Shown piece after piece: positions 1-6,739 of a stretch of DNA of 64,000 nt. The position numbers and the translations under genes are program-made. This stretch comes from an uncultured Ignavibacteria bacterium (GTDB lineage: Bacteria > Bacteroidota > Ignavibacteria > SZUA-365). Below the pieces are notes generated by a model, which worked only from the letters and a program-made list of their open reading frames with translations, made no database searches and had not been told where the DNA came from. Every line of letters begins with the position of its first letter. Position 1 is the stretch's first letter. The DNA is taken from the NCBI GenBank assembly GCA_913061095.1, contig CAJXVM010000009.1, forward strand, positions 1-64,000. Direction: 5' to 3'.

Positions 1-570
1 TTTTACGGCGACCGCTATGCCGGACTGAGCGAGACGGCGCTGCATTTCATCGGCGGACTGCTCAAGCATGCGCCCGCGCTGTGCGCCATCACAAATCCCA
101 CAACGAACAGTTACAAGCGTCTGGTGCCGGGATACGAGGCGCCGGTGAATCTCGCCTATTCGCAGCGCAACCGCAGCGCGTCGGTGCGCATCCCGATGTA
201 CTCCTCTTCACCGAAGAGCAAGCGCGTTGAATTCCGCACCCCCGATCCCTCCACAAATCCCTATCTCGCCTTCAGCGCGCTGCTCATGGCCGGACTCGAC
301 GGCGTCACGAGCCGCATCGATCCCGGAGAGCCGCTGGACAAGGACATTTACGACATGAAGCCCGAGGAGCTGAAGGACGTGCCGAACACACCCGCCACGC
401 TCGAGGAGGCGCTGTACGCCCTCGAGCGCGATCATGATTTCCTGCTGCGCGGCAACGTGTTCACAGAGAGCGTCATCGAGACCTGGATCGACTACAAGAT
501 GAACCGCGAGGCCAGGCAGATCGCCCTGCGGCCGCACCCGTACGAGTTCAGTCTCTATTATGATGTGTAA
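1..570 (+). CDS. glnA: Glutamine synthetase type I, C-terminal part (5' end outside window)
   Basis: The frame is open from base 1, so 189 C-terminal residues are in view and the start lies upstream. Glutamine synthetase joins ammonia and glutamate using ATP in the cytoplasm. The segment carries the conserved glutamate-loop region ([17 protein letters not shown]), then [14 protein letters not shown], then [20 protein letters not shown], all hallmarks of GS type I. The stretch [10 protein letters not shown] (tyrosine codon at 349-351) matches the adenylylation loop of GS-I-beta (NLYDLPPEE in enterics), which fits the glnE gene at 12890. The gene ends in a large palindrome containing a terminator-like core. 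Identification is firm; whether the tyrosine is really modified is inference. Confidence 0.95.
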   Translation, partial: FYGDRYAGLSETALHFIGGLLKHAPALCAITNPTTNSYKRLVPGYEAPVNLAYSQRNRSASVRIPMYSSSPKSKRVEFRTPDPSTNPYLAFSALLMAGLDGVTSRIDPGEPLDKDIYDMKPEELKDVPNTPATLEEALYALERDHDFLLRGNVFTESVIETWIDYKMNREARQIALRPHPYEFSLYYDV

Positions 571-584
571 GCTGTAAGCTCTTG

Positions 585-789
585 GTGGGCACAAAGATAC
601 CAGGACACAAAGCCACGAAGGGAAATGTGAACAACGAAGCTCTCGAAAGGAGCGAAGGTTTTATCAAACGGAAAAGGCCCAGCACATCTGCCGGGCCTTT
701 TCCGTTCTGAAAACAACCTTCGTTCTCTTCGTCCCTTCGTTGTTCCCGTTTCCTTCGTGGCTTCGTGACTTCGTGTCCTCGTGCCCATC
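585..789. repeat. Long imperfect palindrome built of NACGAAG units
   Basis: Two arms of about 95 nt (585-680 and 693-789) are near-complementary around the 12-nt loop 681-692. Each arm is made of repeated CACGAAG/AACGAAG-like words, for example ACAACGAAG and GCCACGAAGG on the left and CCTTCGTGGC and CTTCGTTGT on the right. It fills the whole spacer between convergent glnA and the DUF5683 gene. Related elements lie at 57372-57494 and 62062-62222. No protein is encoded. I infer a dispersed palindromic repeat that also serves as a bidirectional terminator. Confidence 0.8.
669..704. terminator. Bidirectional terminator-like hairpin at the core of the palindrome
   Basis: A perfect 12-bp stem, CGGAAAAGGCCC (669-680) with GGGCCTTTTCCG (693-704), closes a 12-nt loop between the convergent ends of glnA and the DUF5683 gene. 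A/T-rich runs lie inside the stem on both strands, so it could stop transcription from either side. Confidence 0.6.
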
Positions 790-800
790 AAGAGCAAGAA

Positions 801-1346
801 CTAAAATCTCCACTGCAGGGCGGCACCGGAGGGAGCGGGGAGGAGGGTGACCGATGACGTTTCGGAAACGTCAAAGGAGAACAGCGCTGCGTCGACGTAT
901 GCATCGGCGAGCTGAAGGAGGTAGGTGACCAGCAGCCACCAGCCGTATGTGTCGCGGTTGTCGCGGTAGAATTCGCGGAAGCGCTTGAGCCGGAGATCAC
1001 CCGAAGGATTCTCCTCGGTGATCGTGGCCTCGTACTGATCACGGTAATCGACGTACTGCTGATGCTCGGAGATCATGCCGTAGATCAGCCAGCCGCTGAG
1101 TCCGAGCACGATCGGCACCTTCCAGTACGATTCGTTGTAGAACTGTCCCCAGCCCGGAATCACCGCCGCACGAAGCACGGCGCCCATCGGCGATTTCGTC
1201 TCGATGCTGTCGGCGGCGGGTTCGATCTCCTGCGCCTCGATCTGCGGCACGACCTCGCGCTCCGGCTGCTCCTCTTCCTCCGCCTGCGCATACAGCACGG
1301 GCGCGAGCATCAGAAGCAGAAGGACGATATGGAGTGCGCTCCGCAT
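801..1346 (-). CDS. DUF5683-family membrane protein
   Basis: 181 residues. An N-terminal signal peptide (hydrophobic stretch about 5-17, likely cleaved after LYAQA) is followed by an acidic linker, then the conserved PGWGQFYN motif (about 64-71) with SYWKVP, and further hydrophobic segments near 76-92 and 135-155. That pattern is typical of DUF5683 proteins, common in Bacteroidota and relatives and of unknown function. It is transcribed away from ddl, with which it shares a 125-bp divergent spacer, and it ends beside the 585-789 palindrome. Family assignment is fairly sure; no role can be given beyond an envelope location. Confidence 0.75.
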   Translation of the reverse strand: MRSALHIVLLLLMLAPVLYAQAEEEEQPEREVVPQIEAQEIEPAADSIETKSPMGAVLRAAVIPGWGQFYNESYWKVPIVLGLSGWLIYGMISEHQQYVDYRDQYEATITEENPSGDLRLKRFREFYRDNRDTYGWWLLVTYLLQLADAYVDAALFSFDVSETSSVTLLPAPSGAALQWRF

Positions 1347-1409
1347 GCGAGCAAGTTAGCGCCGCCACCGCCGAAATACAACGCGGATCCCCGTGGCGGG
1401 GATTGCAGA

Positions 1410-1440
1410 TTGCAAAACCAACCGCATCTGCGTATGTTTT
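1410..1440 (+). promoter_or_regulatory. Putative promoter for ddl
   Basis: TTG at 1410-1412, a 20-nt spacer and TATGTTTT at 1433-1440, ending 31 nt before the ddl start codon. The form matches the Bacteroidota pattern (TTTG-N19-TAnnTTTG) and two other boxes in this window. Prediction from sequence only. Confidence 0.4.
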
Positions 1441-1471
1441 TTCCTTTACACCACCACCGTGAAGCAACGCG

Positions 1472-2590
1472 ATGAGCAGAAAAAACGTAGCAGTGATATT
1501 CGGCGGACGGTCGGGAGAGCACGAGGTGTCGCTGGTATCGGGCCAGTCGGTCATGCGCGCGCTGCATCCCGAACGCTACACCGTCGTGCCGGTGGGTATC
1601 GGAAAGGATGGACGCTGGTGGACCGGCGAAGACGCGATGTCCTTTCTGCGCAGCAGCGAAGGTGCTCCACGCCGCTGCCTGCTGCCGCCGGAGCCCGGGA
1701 GAAATATTCTTCTCGTCGATGACGGCGGCCGGTGGACGGAGCAGCCGATCGATGTCGTCTTCCCCGTCATCCACGGCAGCAATGGAGAGGACGGCACGCT
1801 GCAGGGTGTATTTGAACTGGCTGAACTTCCGTTTGTCGGCGCGGGCGTGACGGCCTCGGCCGTCGCTATGGACAAGGTACTGCAGAAGCGCCTGCATCGC
1901 GAGGCGGGGATCCCGATCGTGCCGTTCTTGCACTACACCTCACATGACATCGCGCTGCGCGCCGAGGAAATCGCGCGGGAGATCATCGAAAAACTCGGAC
2001 TGCCGCTCTTCATCAAACCTCCCAACCTCGGATCCAGCGTCGGCATCACCAGGGTCACCGACGCGGATGCGCTGGCCGATGCATTGCGGCACGCGGCGCG
2101 GTTTGACCGCAAGGTGCTCGCTGAAGTTGCCGTGCCGGAGGCGCGTGAAATCGAGGTCGCCGTGCTCGGCAACGAGGATCCCGTCGCCAGTGTCCCGGGC
2201 GAGGTCGTACCGAGCAATGAATTTTACGACTATGACGCAAAGTACGTCGACGGCGCCTCGCAGCTGCTGATTCCGGCCGAGCTGCCGGAGGGGATGGACG
2301 AGCGCATCCGGCGCATGGCCGTCGAGGCCTACCGTTCGTTGGACTGCGAGGGCATGGCGCGGGTGGACTTCCTGATCTCCCGCGCGAGCGGCGAGCTCTA
2401 CATCAACGAGATCAACACCATCCCCGGATTCACCTCCATCAGCATGTATCCGAAACTCTTCGACGCCGTGGGCATCCCCTACGCCGATCTGCTCGATCGC
2501 CTGATCGAATTCGCCCTGCGCCGCCACGCCGAGAAGCAGGCGCTGACGCGGTCCTACACGCCGAAAGAGGACTGGTACCGCCATGAGTGA
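1472..2590 (+). CDS. ddl: D-alanine--D-alanine ligase
   Basis: 372 residues, slightly long for the family. The enzyme makes the D-Ala-D-Ala dipeptide for peptidoglycan in the cytoplasm using ATP. The N-terminal motif GGRSGEHEVS (residues 11-20) holds the catalytic glutamate; HGSNGEDG, the ATP-grasp segment FIKPPNLGSSVG and the C-terminal metal-binding NEINTIPGFT (about 312-321) are all present. The ATG at 1472 gives the expected N-terminus right at the ATP-grasp fold. The next gene overlaps its end by 8 nt, so the two are co-transcribed. Confidence 0.95.
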   Translation: MSRKNVAVIFGGRSGEHEVSLVSGQSVMRALHPERYTVVPVGIGKDGRWWTGEDAMSFLRSSEGAPRRCLLPPEPGRNILLVDDGGRWTEQPIDVVFPVIHGSNGEDGTLQGVFELAELPFVGAGVTASAVAMDKVLQKRLHREAGIPIVPFLHYTSHDIALRAEEIAREIIEKLGLPLFIKPPNLGSSVGITRVTDADALADALRHAARFDRKVLAEVAVPEAREIEVAVLGNEDPVASVPGEVVPSNEFYDYDAKYVDGASQLLIPAELPEGMDERIRRMAVEAYRSLDCEGMARVDFLISRASGELYINEINTIPGFTSISMYPKLFDAVGIPYADLLDRLIEFALRRHAEKQALTRSYTPKEDWYRHE

Positions 2591-3227
2591 TGACCTGAAT
2601 TCCGCGGCCTACTGGGATGCCGCCTACGATGAAGATCGGGACGGCTGGGACATGGGGACACCCACACCGGTGTTCGTCGACATCCTCACGCGTTGCGGGA
2701 TGGATTTCAGCGCATTCGGTGACAGGGATTACGCCTCGCTCGGACGGCCGCCGCGCGTGCTCATACCGTGCAGCGGCCGGGGATACGATGCCCTGTATTT
2801 CGCCACACGCGGGTGGGATGTGACGGCCGTCGATTTTGCCGAACATCCGCTGCGGTGGCTGCGGGAGGAGTCGGAACAGGCCGGGGTGGAGATTGAAATC
2901 CTGCAGGAGGATATGTTCACCCTCGGGAGGACGCATCACGAGAGTTTTGACCTGCTCGTCGAGTACACCTGTATCTGCGCGATCGACCCGGACCGGCGTG
3001 TGGAGTTCGTACGCTTCTGCCGCGAAGTGCTGCGTCCGGGCGGCACGGTGCTGGCGCTGTTGTTTCCCGTCGACGGTCGACCGGGCGGACCGCCGTTCTC
3101 CATCGATGTGGAGGATTTCAAGGCGCAGATGGCGCCGCAATTCACGCTGCTGCACGAGAGCACGCCGGAGACCTCGGTCAAGCCGCGTCTCGGCCGGGAG
3201 CGCCTCCTTTTGTGGAGAAAGCAATAG
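2583..3227 (+). CDS. SAM-dependent methyltransferase, thiopurine-methyltransferase-like
   Basis: 214 residues. Start WDAAYDEDRDGWDMGTPTPV resembles the TPMT/TehB-like family, followed by SAM-binding motif I IPCSGRGYD (about 61-69) and an acidic residue after the next strand (TAVDFAE). A segment VEYTCICAIDPDRR and the C-terminal LLWRK fit small-molecule methyltransferases of this group. The substrate cannot be read from sequence; thiol, selenium or halide methylation are family possibilities. Translationally coupled to ddl by an 8-nt overlap, although no functional link to cell wall synthesis is apparent. Confidence 0.8.
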   Translation: MSDDLNSAAYWDAAYDEDRDGWDMGTPTPVFVDILTRCGMDFSAFGDRDYASLGRPPRVLIPCSGRGYDALYFATRGWDVTAVDFAEHPLRWLREESEQAGVEIEILQEDMFTLGRTHHESFDLLVEYTCICAIDPDRRVEFVRFCREVLRPGGTVLALLFPVDGRPGGPPFSIDVEDFKAQMAPQFTLLHESTPETSVKPRLGRERLLLWRKQ

Positions 3228-3232
3228 ATCAT

Positions 3233-3262
3233 TGTTGGTAGGGCCGAGCCAGCGGCTCGGCC
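3233..3262. repeat. TAGGGCCGAGCC hairpin element, terminator-like
   Basis: GGCCGAGCC (3242-3250), loop AGC, GGCTCGGCC (3254-3262): a perfect 9-bp stem just after the methyltransferase stop codon, preceded by TTGGTAGG. It resembles the element at 50601-50640 (GTAGGGGCGATCC...) in layout: TAGGG followed by a tight hairpin. It may end the ddl transcript, but no U-run follows (ATTTCCC). Confidence 0.55.
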
Positions 3263-3310
3263 ATTTCCCGGAAACGTGAAAACATCATTGGTAGTCGCAG
3301 CAGGAACATC

Positions 3311-3856
3311 ATGATCCGCAAACTCAGGCATGAAGAAATCACGCGTACGGCACCGGAAGACATTGCTGCGAAGGCCCGGCATCCGCTGACCGTCGTGGTG
3401 GATAATGTACGGAGTCTCTACAATGTCGGTTCGATTTTCCGCAGCTGCGACGGGGCACTGGCGGAGAAACTTTATCTCTGCGGATTTACGCCCGCGCCTC
3501 CCCGAAAGGAAATCTCCAAGACGGCACTCGGGGCCGAGGAGAGTGTGCCCTGGGAGCACGTGTACGACATTGCCGAAGTGCTGCGCTACCTGCGGACGCG
3601 CGGTATCACAATCGCGGCACTGGAGCACACGACCGGCAGCATATCCTGCTTCGATCTCACGGAGGAACATTTCCCCCTCGCCGTCGTCGTCGGCAATGAA
3701 ATCGCGGGTATTTCCGAGGAGGCGCTGAAATACTGCGACATCGCACTGGAGATTCCCATGTACGGTATCAAACAGTCTCTCAACGTCGCCGTCGCCGCCG
3801 GGGTGCTGTGCTTCGAGTGTGTCCGTGTCCTTGAGCAGAGTGGAACATCAGAATGA
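3311..3856 (+). CDS. TrmH/SpoU-family RNA 2'-O-methyltransferase
   Basis: 181 residues, a minimal SPOUT methyltransferase without the N-terminal RNA-binding extension seen in RlmB. All three SpoU motifs are visible: motif 1 DNVRSLYNVGSIFRSCDG (31-48), motif 2 GNEIAGIS (128-135) and motif 3 IPMYGIKQSLNVAVA (148-162). Such proteins methylate a ribose 2'-OH in tRNA or rRNA using SAM bound in a trefoil knot. The target cannot be told; TrmL/TrmH-type tRNA methylation is possible. Starts 84 nt after the methyltransferase, beyond the 3233-3262 hairpin. A second, longer SpoU protein (rlmB) lies at 5878. Confidence 0.88.
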   Translation: MIRKLRHEEITRTAPEDIAAKARHPLTVVVDNVRSLYNVGSIFRSCDGALAEKLYLCGFTPAPPRKEISKTALGAEESVPWEHVYDIAEVLRYLRTRGITIAALEHTTGSISCFDLTEEHFPLAVVVGNEIAGISEEALKYCDIALEIPMYGIKQSLNVAVAAGVLCFECVRVLEQSGTSE

Positions 3857-3921
3857 AGCGCGCCGCATCCAGCTATGCAGGCAGGATATTGTCGTGCATC
3901 GGAAAGGGACGCGGAAATCCC

Positions 3922-3954
3922 TTGGAAATCCATCGGCCGTGCCATATATTTTAG
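3922..3954 (+). promoter_or_regulatory. Putative promoter for the Cys/His-rich peptide gene
   Basis: TTG at 3922-3924, a 20-nt spacer, then TATATTTTAG at 3945-3954, about 55 nt upstream of the start at 4010. Same architecture as the boxes upstream of ddl and of the gene at 9029. Confidence 0.45.
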
Positions 3955-4009
3955 ATAGTCTTTATCCTAATAACACCACCATTCATTCACATAGATGAGA
4001 GGAAGTTAT

Positions 4010-4369
4010 ATGAAGCAGTTTATGAGTTTCGTTGCGATGTTTGCGCTGACGCTGTCGCTTTCCGTCGCAAACGCCCAGGAGAAGCCCAAGTCGGGCTGCA
4101 GTGACAAGGCCAAGGTCGGCTGCACGAGCGTGAAGTCGAGCTGCGGCGACAAGGCCGAGGTCAAGCAGGCCAGCGCGAAGAAGTCCGGCACCTGCGGTGA
4201 CAAGGTCAAGGTCAAGCATGCCAGTGCCAAGGACGGCTGCTGCGCCGGTGACGCCAAGCACGCCAGCGCCAAGGACGGCCACTGCGATGACGGCGCCAAG
4301 CACGCTGCCAAGCATGACTGCGGCGACGAATGCGGCGAAGACTGCAAGATGGCGCACCGCATGAAATAA
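4010..4369 (+). CDS. Small secreted Cys/His/Lys-rich repeat protein, possibly metal-binding
   Basis: 119 residues. I place the start at 4010 rather than the in-frame ATG at 3995 because GAGGAAG sits 5-11 nt upstream of 4010. Residues 1-22 form a signal peptide ending ANAQ, so the mature peptide is exported. The mature part holds about 10 cysteines and 6 histidines in irregular repeats: CGDK twice, ASAK four times, including HASAKDG twice, then HDCGDECGEDC near the C-terminus. This composition suggests metal chelation or an extracytoplasmic redox or structural role, but I recognise no family. It has its own predicted promoter and a strong terminator, so it is a single-gene unit. Function unknown. 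Confidence 0.8.
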   Translation: MKQFMSFVAMFALTLSLSVANAQEKPKSGCSDKAKVGCTSVKSSCGDKAEVKQASAKKSGTCGDKVKVKHASAKDGCCAGDAKHASAKDGHCDDGAKHAAKHDCGDECGEDCKMAHRMK

Positions 4370-4415
4370 TGCGGAAGCAGCGTCCGTCGACGCAATGCAT
4401 TCATCCGATTCTTAC

Positions 4416-4446
4416 AAAAAACCCGCCGGTTCGGCGGGTTTTTTAT
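4416..4446 (+). terminator. Rho-independent terminator
   Basis: AAAACCCGCC (4417-4426) pairs with GGCGGGTTTT (4433-4442), followed by more T residues. It ends the Cys/His-rich gene and, because the stem is A/T-flanked on both sides, could also serve the convergent gene ending at 4476. Confidence 0.85.
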
Positions 4447-4475
4447 TCCGTCATTTGCCGCGGGCAATCAATGCA

Positions 4476-5078
4476 TCAGAACACGTATTTGACCGCGACG
4501 AAGCCGAGGATGAGCAGCACCATGAAGGCGATGGCAAGTTTGTCAAAATATTTGTCGATGTAGGCCTTGAACGAGGGACCGAATTTCCAGATCAGTCCGG
4601 CAACGAGGAAGAAGCGCGCCGCGCGCCCGATGGCGGATGCGATGAGGAAAGGAACAAACGGCATCGTGGTCGCCCCCGCGGCAATGGTGGCCACCTTGTA
4701 GGGAATCGGCGTGAATGCGGCCGCCACGAGGAACCAGACACCGACAGGACCGCGGTAGGCATTCTCCACCTGAAGCCAGTACTGGTCGGCATTGTAAAAC
4801 TCGATGATCGGCCGTCCGATGACCTCCATGAGTTCATATCCGATGAAATAGCCGAACATGCCGCCAAGGACCGATCCCAGCGCCGTGATGCCGGCGAAGT
4901 GCATCGCGCGTTTCGGTTTTGCGACTGCCAGGGCGATGAGAAGGACGTCGGGGGGAACGGGGAAGAACGACGATTCCATGAAGGCAATGAGAAACAGCGC
5001 CCACAGCGCACCGGGCTTCTGGGCGAATCCCTCCACCCAGTCGTACATCTTTCGAAACCATCTGAGAAGTGCTTTCAC
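4476..5078 (-). CDS. YqaA/DedA-like (VTT/SNARE-associated) inner-membrane protein
   Basis: About 200 residues from the GTG at 5078, or 190 from the ATG at 5048; the frame stays open to 5183 but the extra N-terminus does not look like the family. The pattern WALFLIAFMESSFFPVPPDV matches YqaA-type proteins, with several membrane segments, G-rich turns (GSVLGGMFGYFIGYEL) and the second conserved region FTPIPYKVATIAAGA. Such VTT-domain proteins are linked to membrane homeostasis and undecaprenyl-phosphate or phospholipid handling in related families; the exact job here is not known. Divergent from the DUF4287 gene. Confidence 0.8.
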   Translation of the reverse strand: MKALLRWFRKMYDWVEGFAQKPGALWALFLIAFMESSFFPVPPDVLLIALAVAKPKRAMHFAGITALGSVLGGMFGYFIGYELMEVIGRPIIEFYNADQYWLQVENAYRGPVGVWFLVAAAFTPIPYKVATIAAGATTMPFVPFLIASAIGRAARFFLVAGLIWKFGPSFKAYIDKYFDKLAIAFMVLLILGFVAVKYVF

Positions 5079-5224
5079 GCAGTTTCGCTCATTGTGGCAA
5101 AACCTAAATGTAGGGAAATACCGGGAAATAACAGCGTACTGAACGTGGGCAATTGGCGATCCCTTTCGTATATTCCCTATCACATTTCACGTATAAACGA
5201 TTTTATTTATCCATGGAGGTATCC

Positions 5225-5791
5225 ATGAGTTCTGACATAGATGCGCAGCTTCAGAAAATGATCGACAACATGCCGGAAAAGACGGGCAAGACACTTGATG
5301 AGTGGTTTGTTGCCATCTCCGCTGCCGGATCCGAGAAACACGGTGATATCATGAAGCTCCTCAAGGGGGAATACGGGGTCACACATGGATATGCGAACAC
5401 GATTTCCAACCTGTACCGGCAGAAGGCCGAAGGTGGTCTGCCCGGAGAGGATGATCTGGTCGAGGCACAGTACAGCGGTGCGAAAAGCGGACTCCGTCCC
5501 CTTTACGAGGCGATCATCCGGGAAGCGGCGAAGCTCGGGGCGGATGTCGAAATCGCGCCGAAGAAGACCTATGTCAGCCTGCGACGTTCGAAGCAGTTCG
5601 CCATTGTTCAGCCCTCAACGAAGGACCGTATCGATCTGGGCCTCAACCTGAAAGGCGTTGATCCGACCGATCGCCTGGAAGGCGGTAAGGTATTCAGCGG
5701 CATGTGCACGCATAAGGTGCGGATTACCACCAAAAAGGATATCAACACCGAGCTGCGATCGTGGCTGAAAATGGCATACGAGCAATCCTGA
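5225..5791 (+). CDS. DUF4287 plus DUF5655 domain protein
   Basis: 188 residues. The N-terminal part (about 10-70; TGKTLDEWFVAIS...HGDIMKLLKGEYGVTHGYANTI) matches DUF4287, and the C-terminal half (about 85-185; KTYVSLRRSKQFAIVQPSTKDRIDLGLNL) matches DUF5655. Both are uncharacterised; proteins with this pair are usually soluble. The start at 5225 is chosen because GGAGGT lies at 5215-5220. Alternative starts at 5213 and 5153 would remove or bury that site. A TATATTCC box at 5169-5176 could be its promoter. It ends beside the twin palindrome 5834-5872. Confidence 0.8.
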   Translation: MSSDIDAQLQKMIDNMPEKTGKTLDEWFVAISAAGSEKHGDIMKLLKGEYGVTHGYANTISNLYRQKAEGGLPGEDDLVEAQYSGAKSGLRPLYEAIIREAAKLGADVEIAPKKTYVSLRRSKQFAIVQPSTKDRIDLGLNLKGVDPTDRLEGGKVFSGMCTHKVRITTKKDINTELRSWLKMAYEQS

Positions 5792-5833
5792 CCGCATGAA
5801 GAATATCATTCGGAGCAACGTCAGAACGAAGAA

Positions 5834-5872
5834 TTTTACCCGGGTAAAACTACAATTATACCCGGGTAAAAT
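5834..5872. repeat. Twin TACCCGGGTA palindromes forming a 13-bp inverted repeat
   Basis: A perfect 16-bp palindrome (TTTTACCCGGGTAAAA, 5834-5849) is followed 22 bp centre-to-centre by TACCCGGGTA (5859-5868). The 13-nt word TACCCGGGTAAAA occurs twice as a direct repeat, and 5834-5846 can also pair with 5859-5871 as a perfect 13-bp stem with a 12-nt loop. It lies between the convergent DUF4287/DUF5655 gene and rlmB. It may be a shared terminator or a tandem binding site for a dimeric regulator. Confidence 0.7.
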
Positions 5873-5877
5873 CCCCT

Positions 5878-6600
5878 TTACATTCTCTTACGCCGCACCT
5901 CGTAGAGCACGAGTGCGGCGGCGACGGATGCGTTGAGCGAATCCACCTTCCCCCACATCGGGATGCGCACGAGCATCTCGCAGCTCTTGCGAATGACGGG
6001 ACGCAGTCCCTTTCCCTCGCTTCCCACAACGAGGCAGATCGGACGAAAGCCGTCGAGCGCAAGCATGTCGGTGTCACCGTCGGCGTCGAGTCCGGCCACC
6101 CAGATGCCCGCATCCTTCATCTGCTCGAGCGCCTGATGCAGGTTCCCCACACGTGCGATGCGCAGGTGCGAGGCCGCTCCGGCGGATGTCTTTACCACCG
6201 TGTCTGTGATGGGGGAGGAGTCGCGCTGCGGCAGCACCACGCCGTGCACACCGGCACATTCGGCCGAACGCAAGATGGCGCCGAGATTGCGCGGGTCGGT
6301 GACGCTGTCCACCGCGAGGAAAAACGGCGGATCCTGCTCACGAGTGTACGCGATAAGTTCGTCGAGCGAAAGCGGAGTGAATTCCTCCACCAGCGCCACG
6401 ATGCCCTGGGCATCCTTTGTATTCCCGAGACGGTCGAATTTCTGCTTGTCCATCTGTGTCACCGGCACGCCGGCATCGCGCGCCAGTCGCTTCACCTGCT
6501 GTACCCCTCCGCCATGTGTGCCGAAGCGGATGAACACCTTGGCAATGTTTTTTCCTGCCTTCAGGGCTTCGATGACGGGATTGCGTCCGTAAATGTACAT
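5878..6600 (-). CDS. rlmB: 23S rRNA (guanosine-2'-O-)-methyltransferase RlmB-type
   Basis: 240 residues, the usual RlmB length. The N-terminal L30e-like substrate-binding domain begins YGRNPVIEAL (about 4-13). The SpoU domain shows motif 1 DSVTDPRNLGAILRSAECAG, motif 2 VGSEGKGL and motif 3 IPMWGKVDSLNASVAAALVLYE. RlmB methylates the 2'-OH of G2251 in 23S rRNA of E. coli; the assignment to that site is by family, and mitochondrial-type or TrmH-like targets cannot be excluded. The gene stands alone, ending at the twin palindrome, and its 5' side faces the CTGAGC element. Confidence 0.9.
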   Translation of the reverse strand: MYIYGRNPVIEALKAGKNIAKVFIRFGTHGGGVQQVKRLARDAGVPVTQMDKQKFDRLGNTKDAQGIVALVEEFTPLSLDELIAYTREQDPPFFLAVDSVTDPRNLGAILRSAECAGVHGVVLPQRDSSPITDTVVKTSAGAASHLRIARVGNLHQALEQMKDAGIWVAGLDADGDTDMLALDGFRPICLVVGSEGKGLRPVIRKSCEMLVRIPMWGKVDSLNASVAAALVLYEVRRKRM

Positions 6601-6640
6601 GCTGTCTCTCGCGTGTGGGAAATGAAACTGTCGTGATGCC

Positions 6641-6702
6641 GGTCATACTGAGCGTGTCGAAGCATGACCGTGTCGTGCATCGTCACCCTTCGGCAGGCTC
6701 AG
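6641..6702. repeat. CTGAGCGTGTCGAAG inverted repeat element
   Basis: CTGAGCGTGTCGAAG (6648-6662) is mirrored by CTTCGGCAGGCTCAG (6688-6702), 13 of 15 positions complementary. The first arm is itself framed by GGTCAT (6641-6646) and ATGACC (6664-6669). It lies between recG (ending 6740) and rlmB (starting 6600), both minus strand. The motif CTGAGCCTGTCGAAG is, from memory, a widespread intergenic repeat of many genomes; this I cannot verify here. Confidence 0.65.
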
Positions 6703-6739
6703 GGGGACGCTCGATGTCCGCTGCGCGGGATGTCCGGCG

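Noticed and set aside
558-797. 79-codon minus-strand frame inside the palindrome
   Set aside because: It consists of the repeat words and has no protein features.
4395-5228. 277-codon plus-strand frame across the YqaA-like gene
   Set aside because: The minus strand carries clear membrane-protein motifs; the plus product is charged and motif-free.
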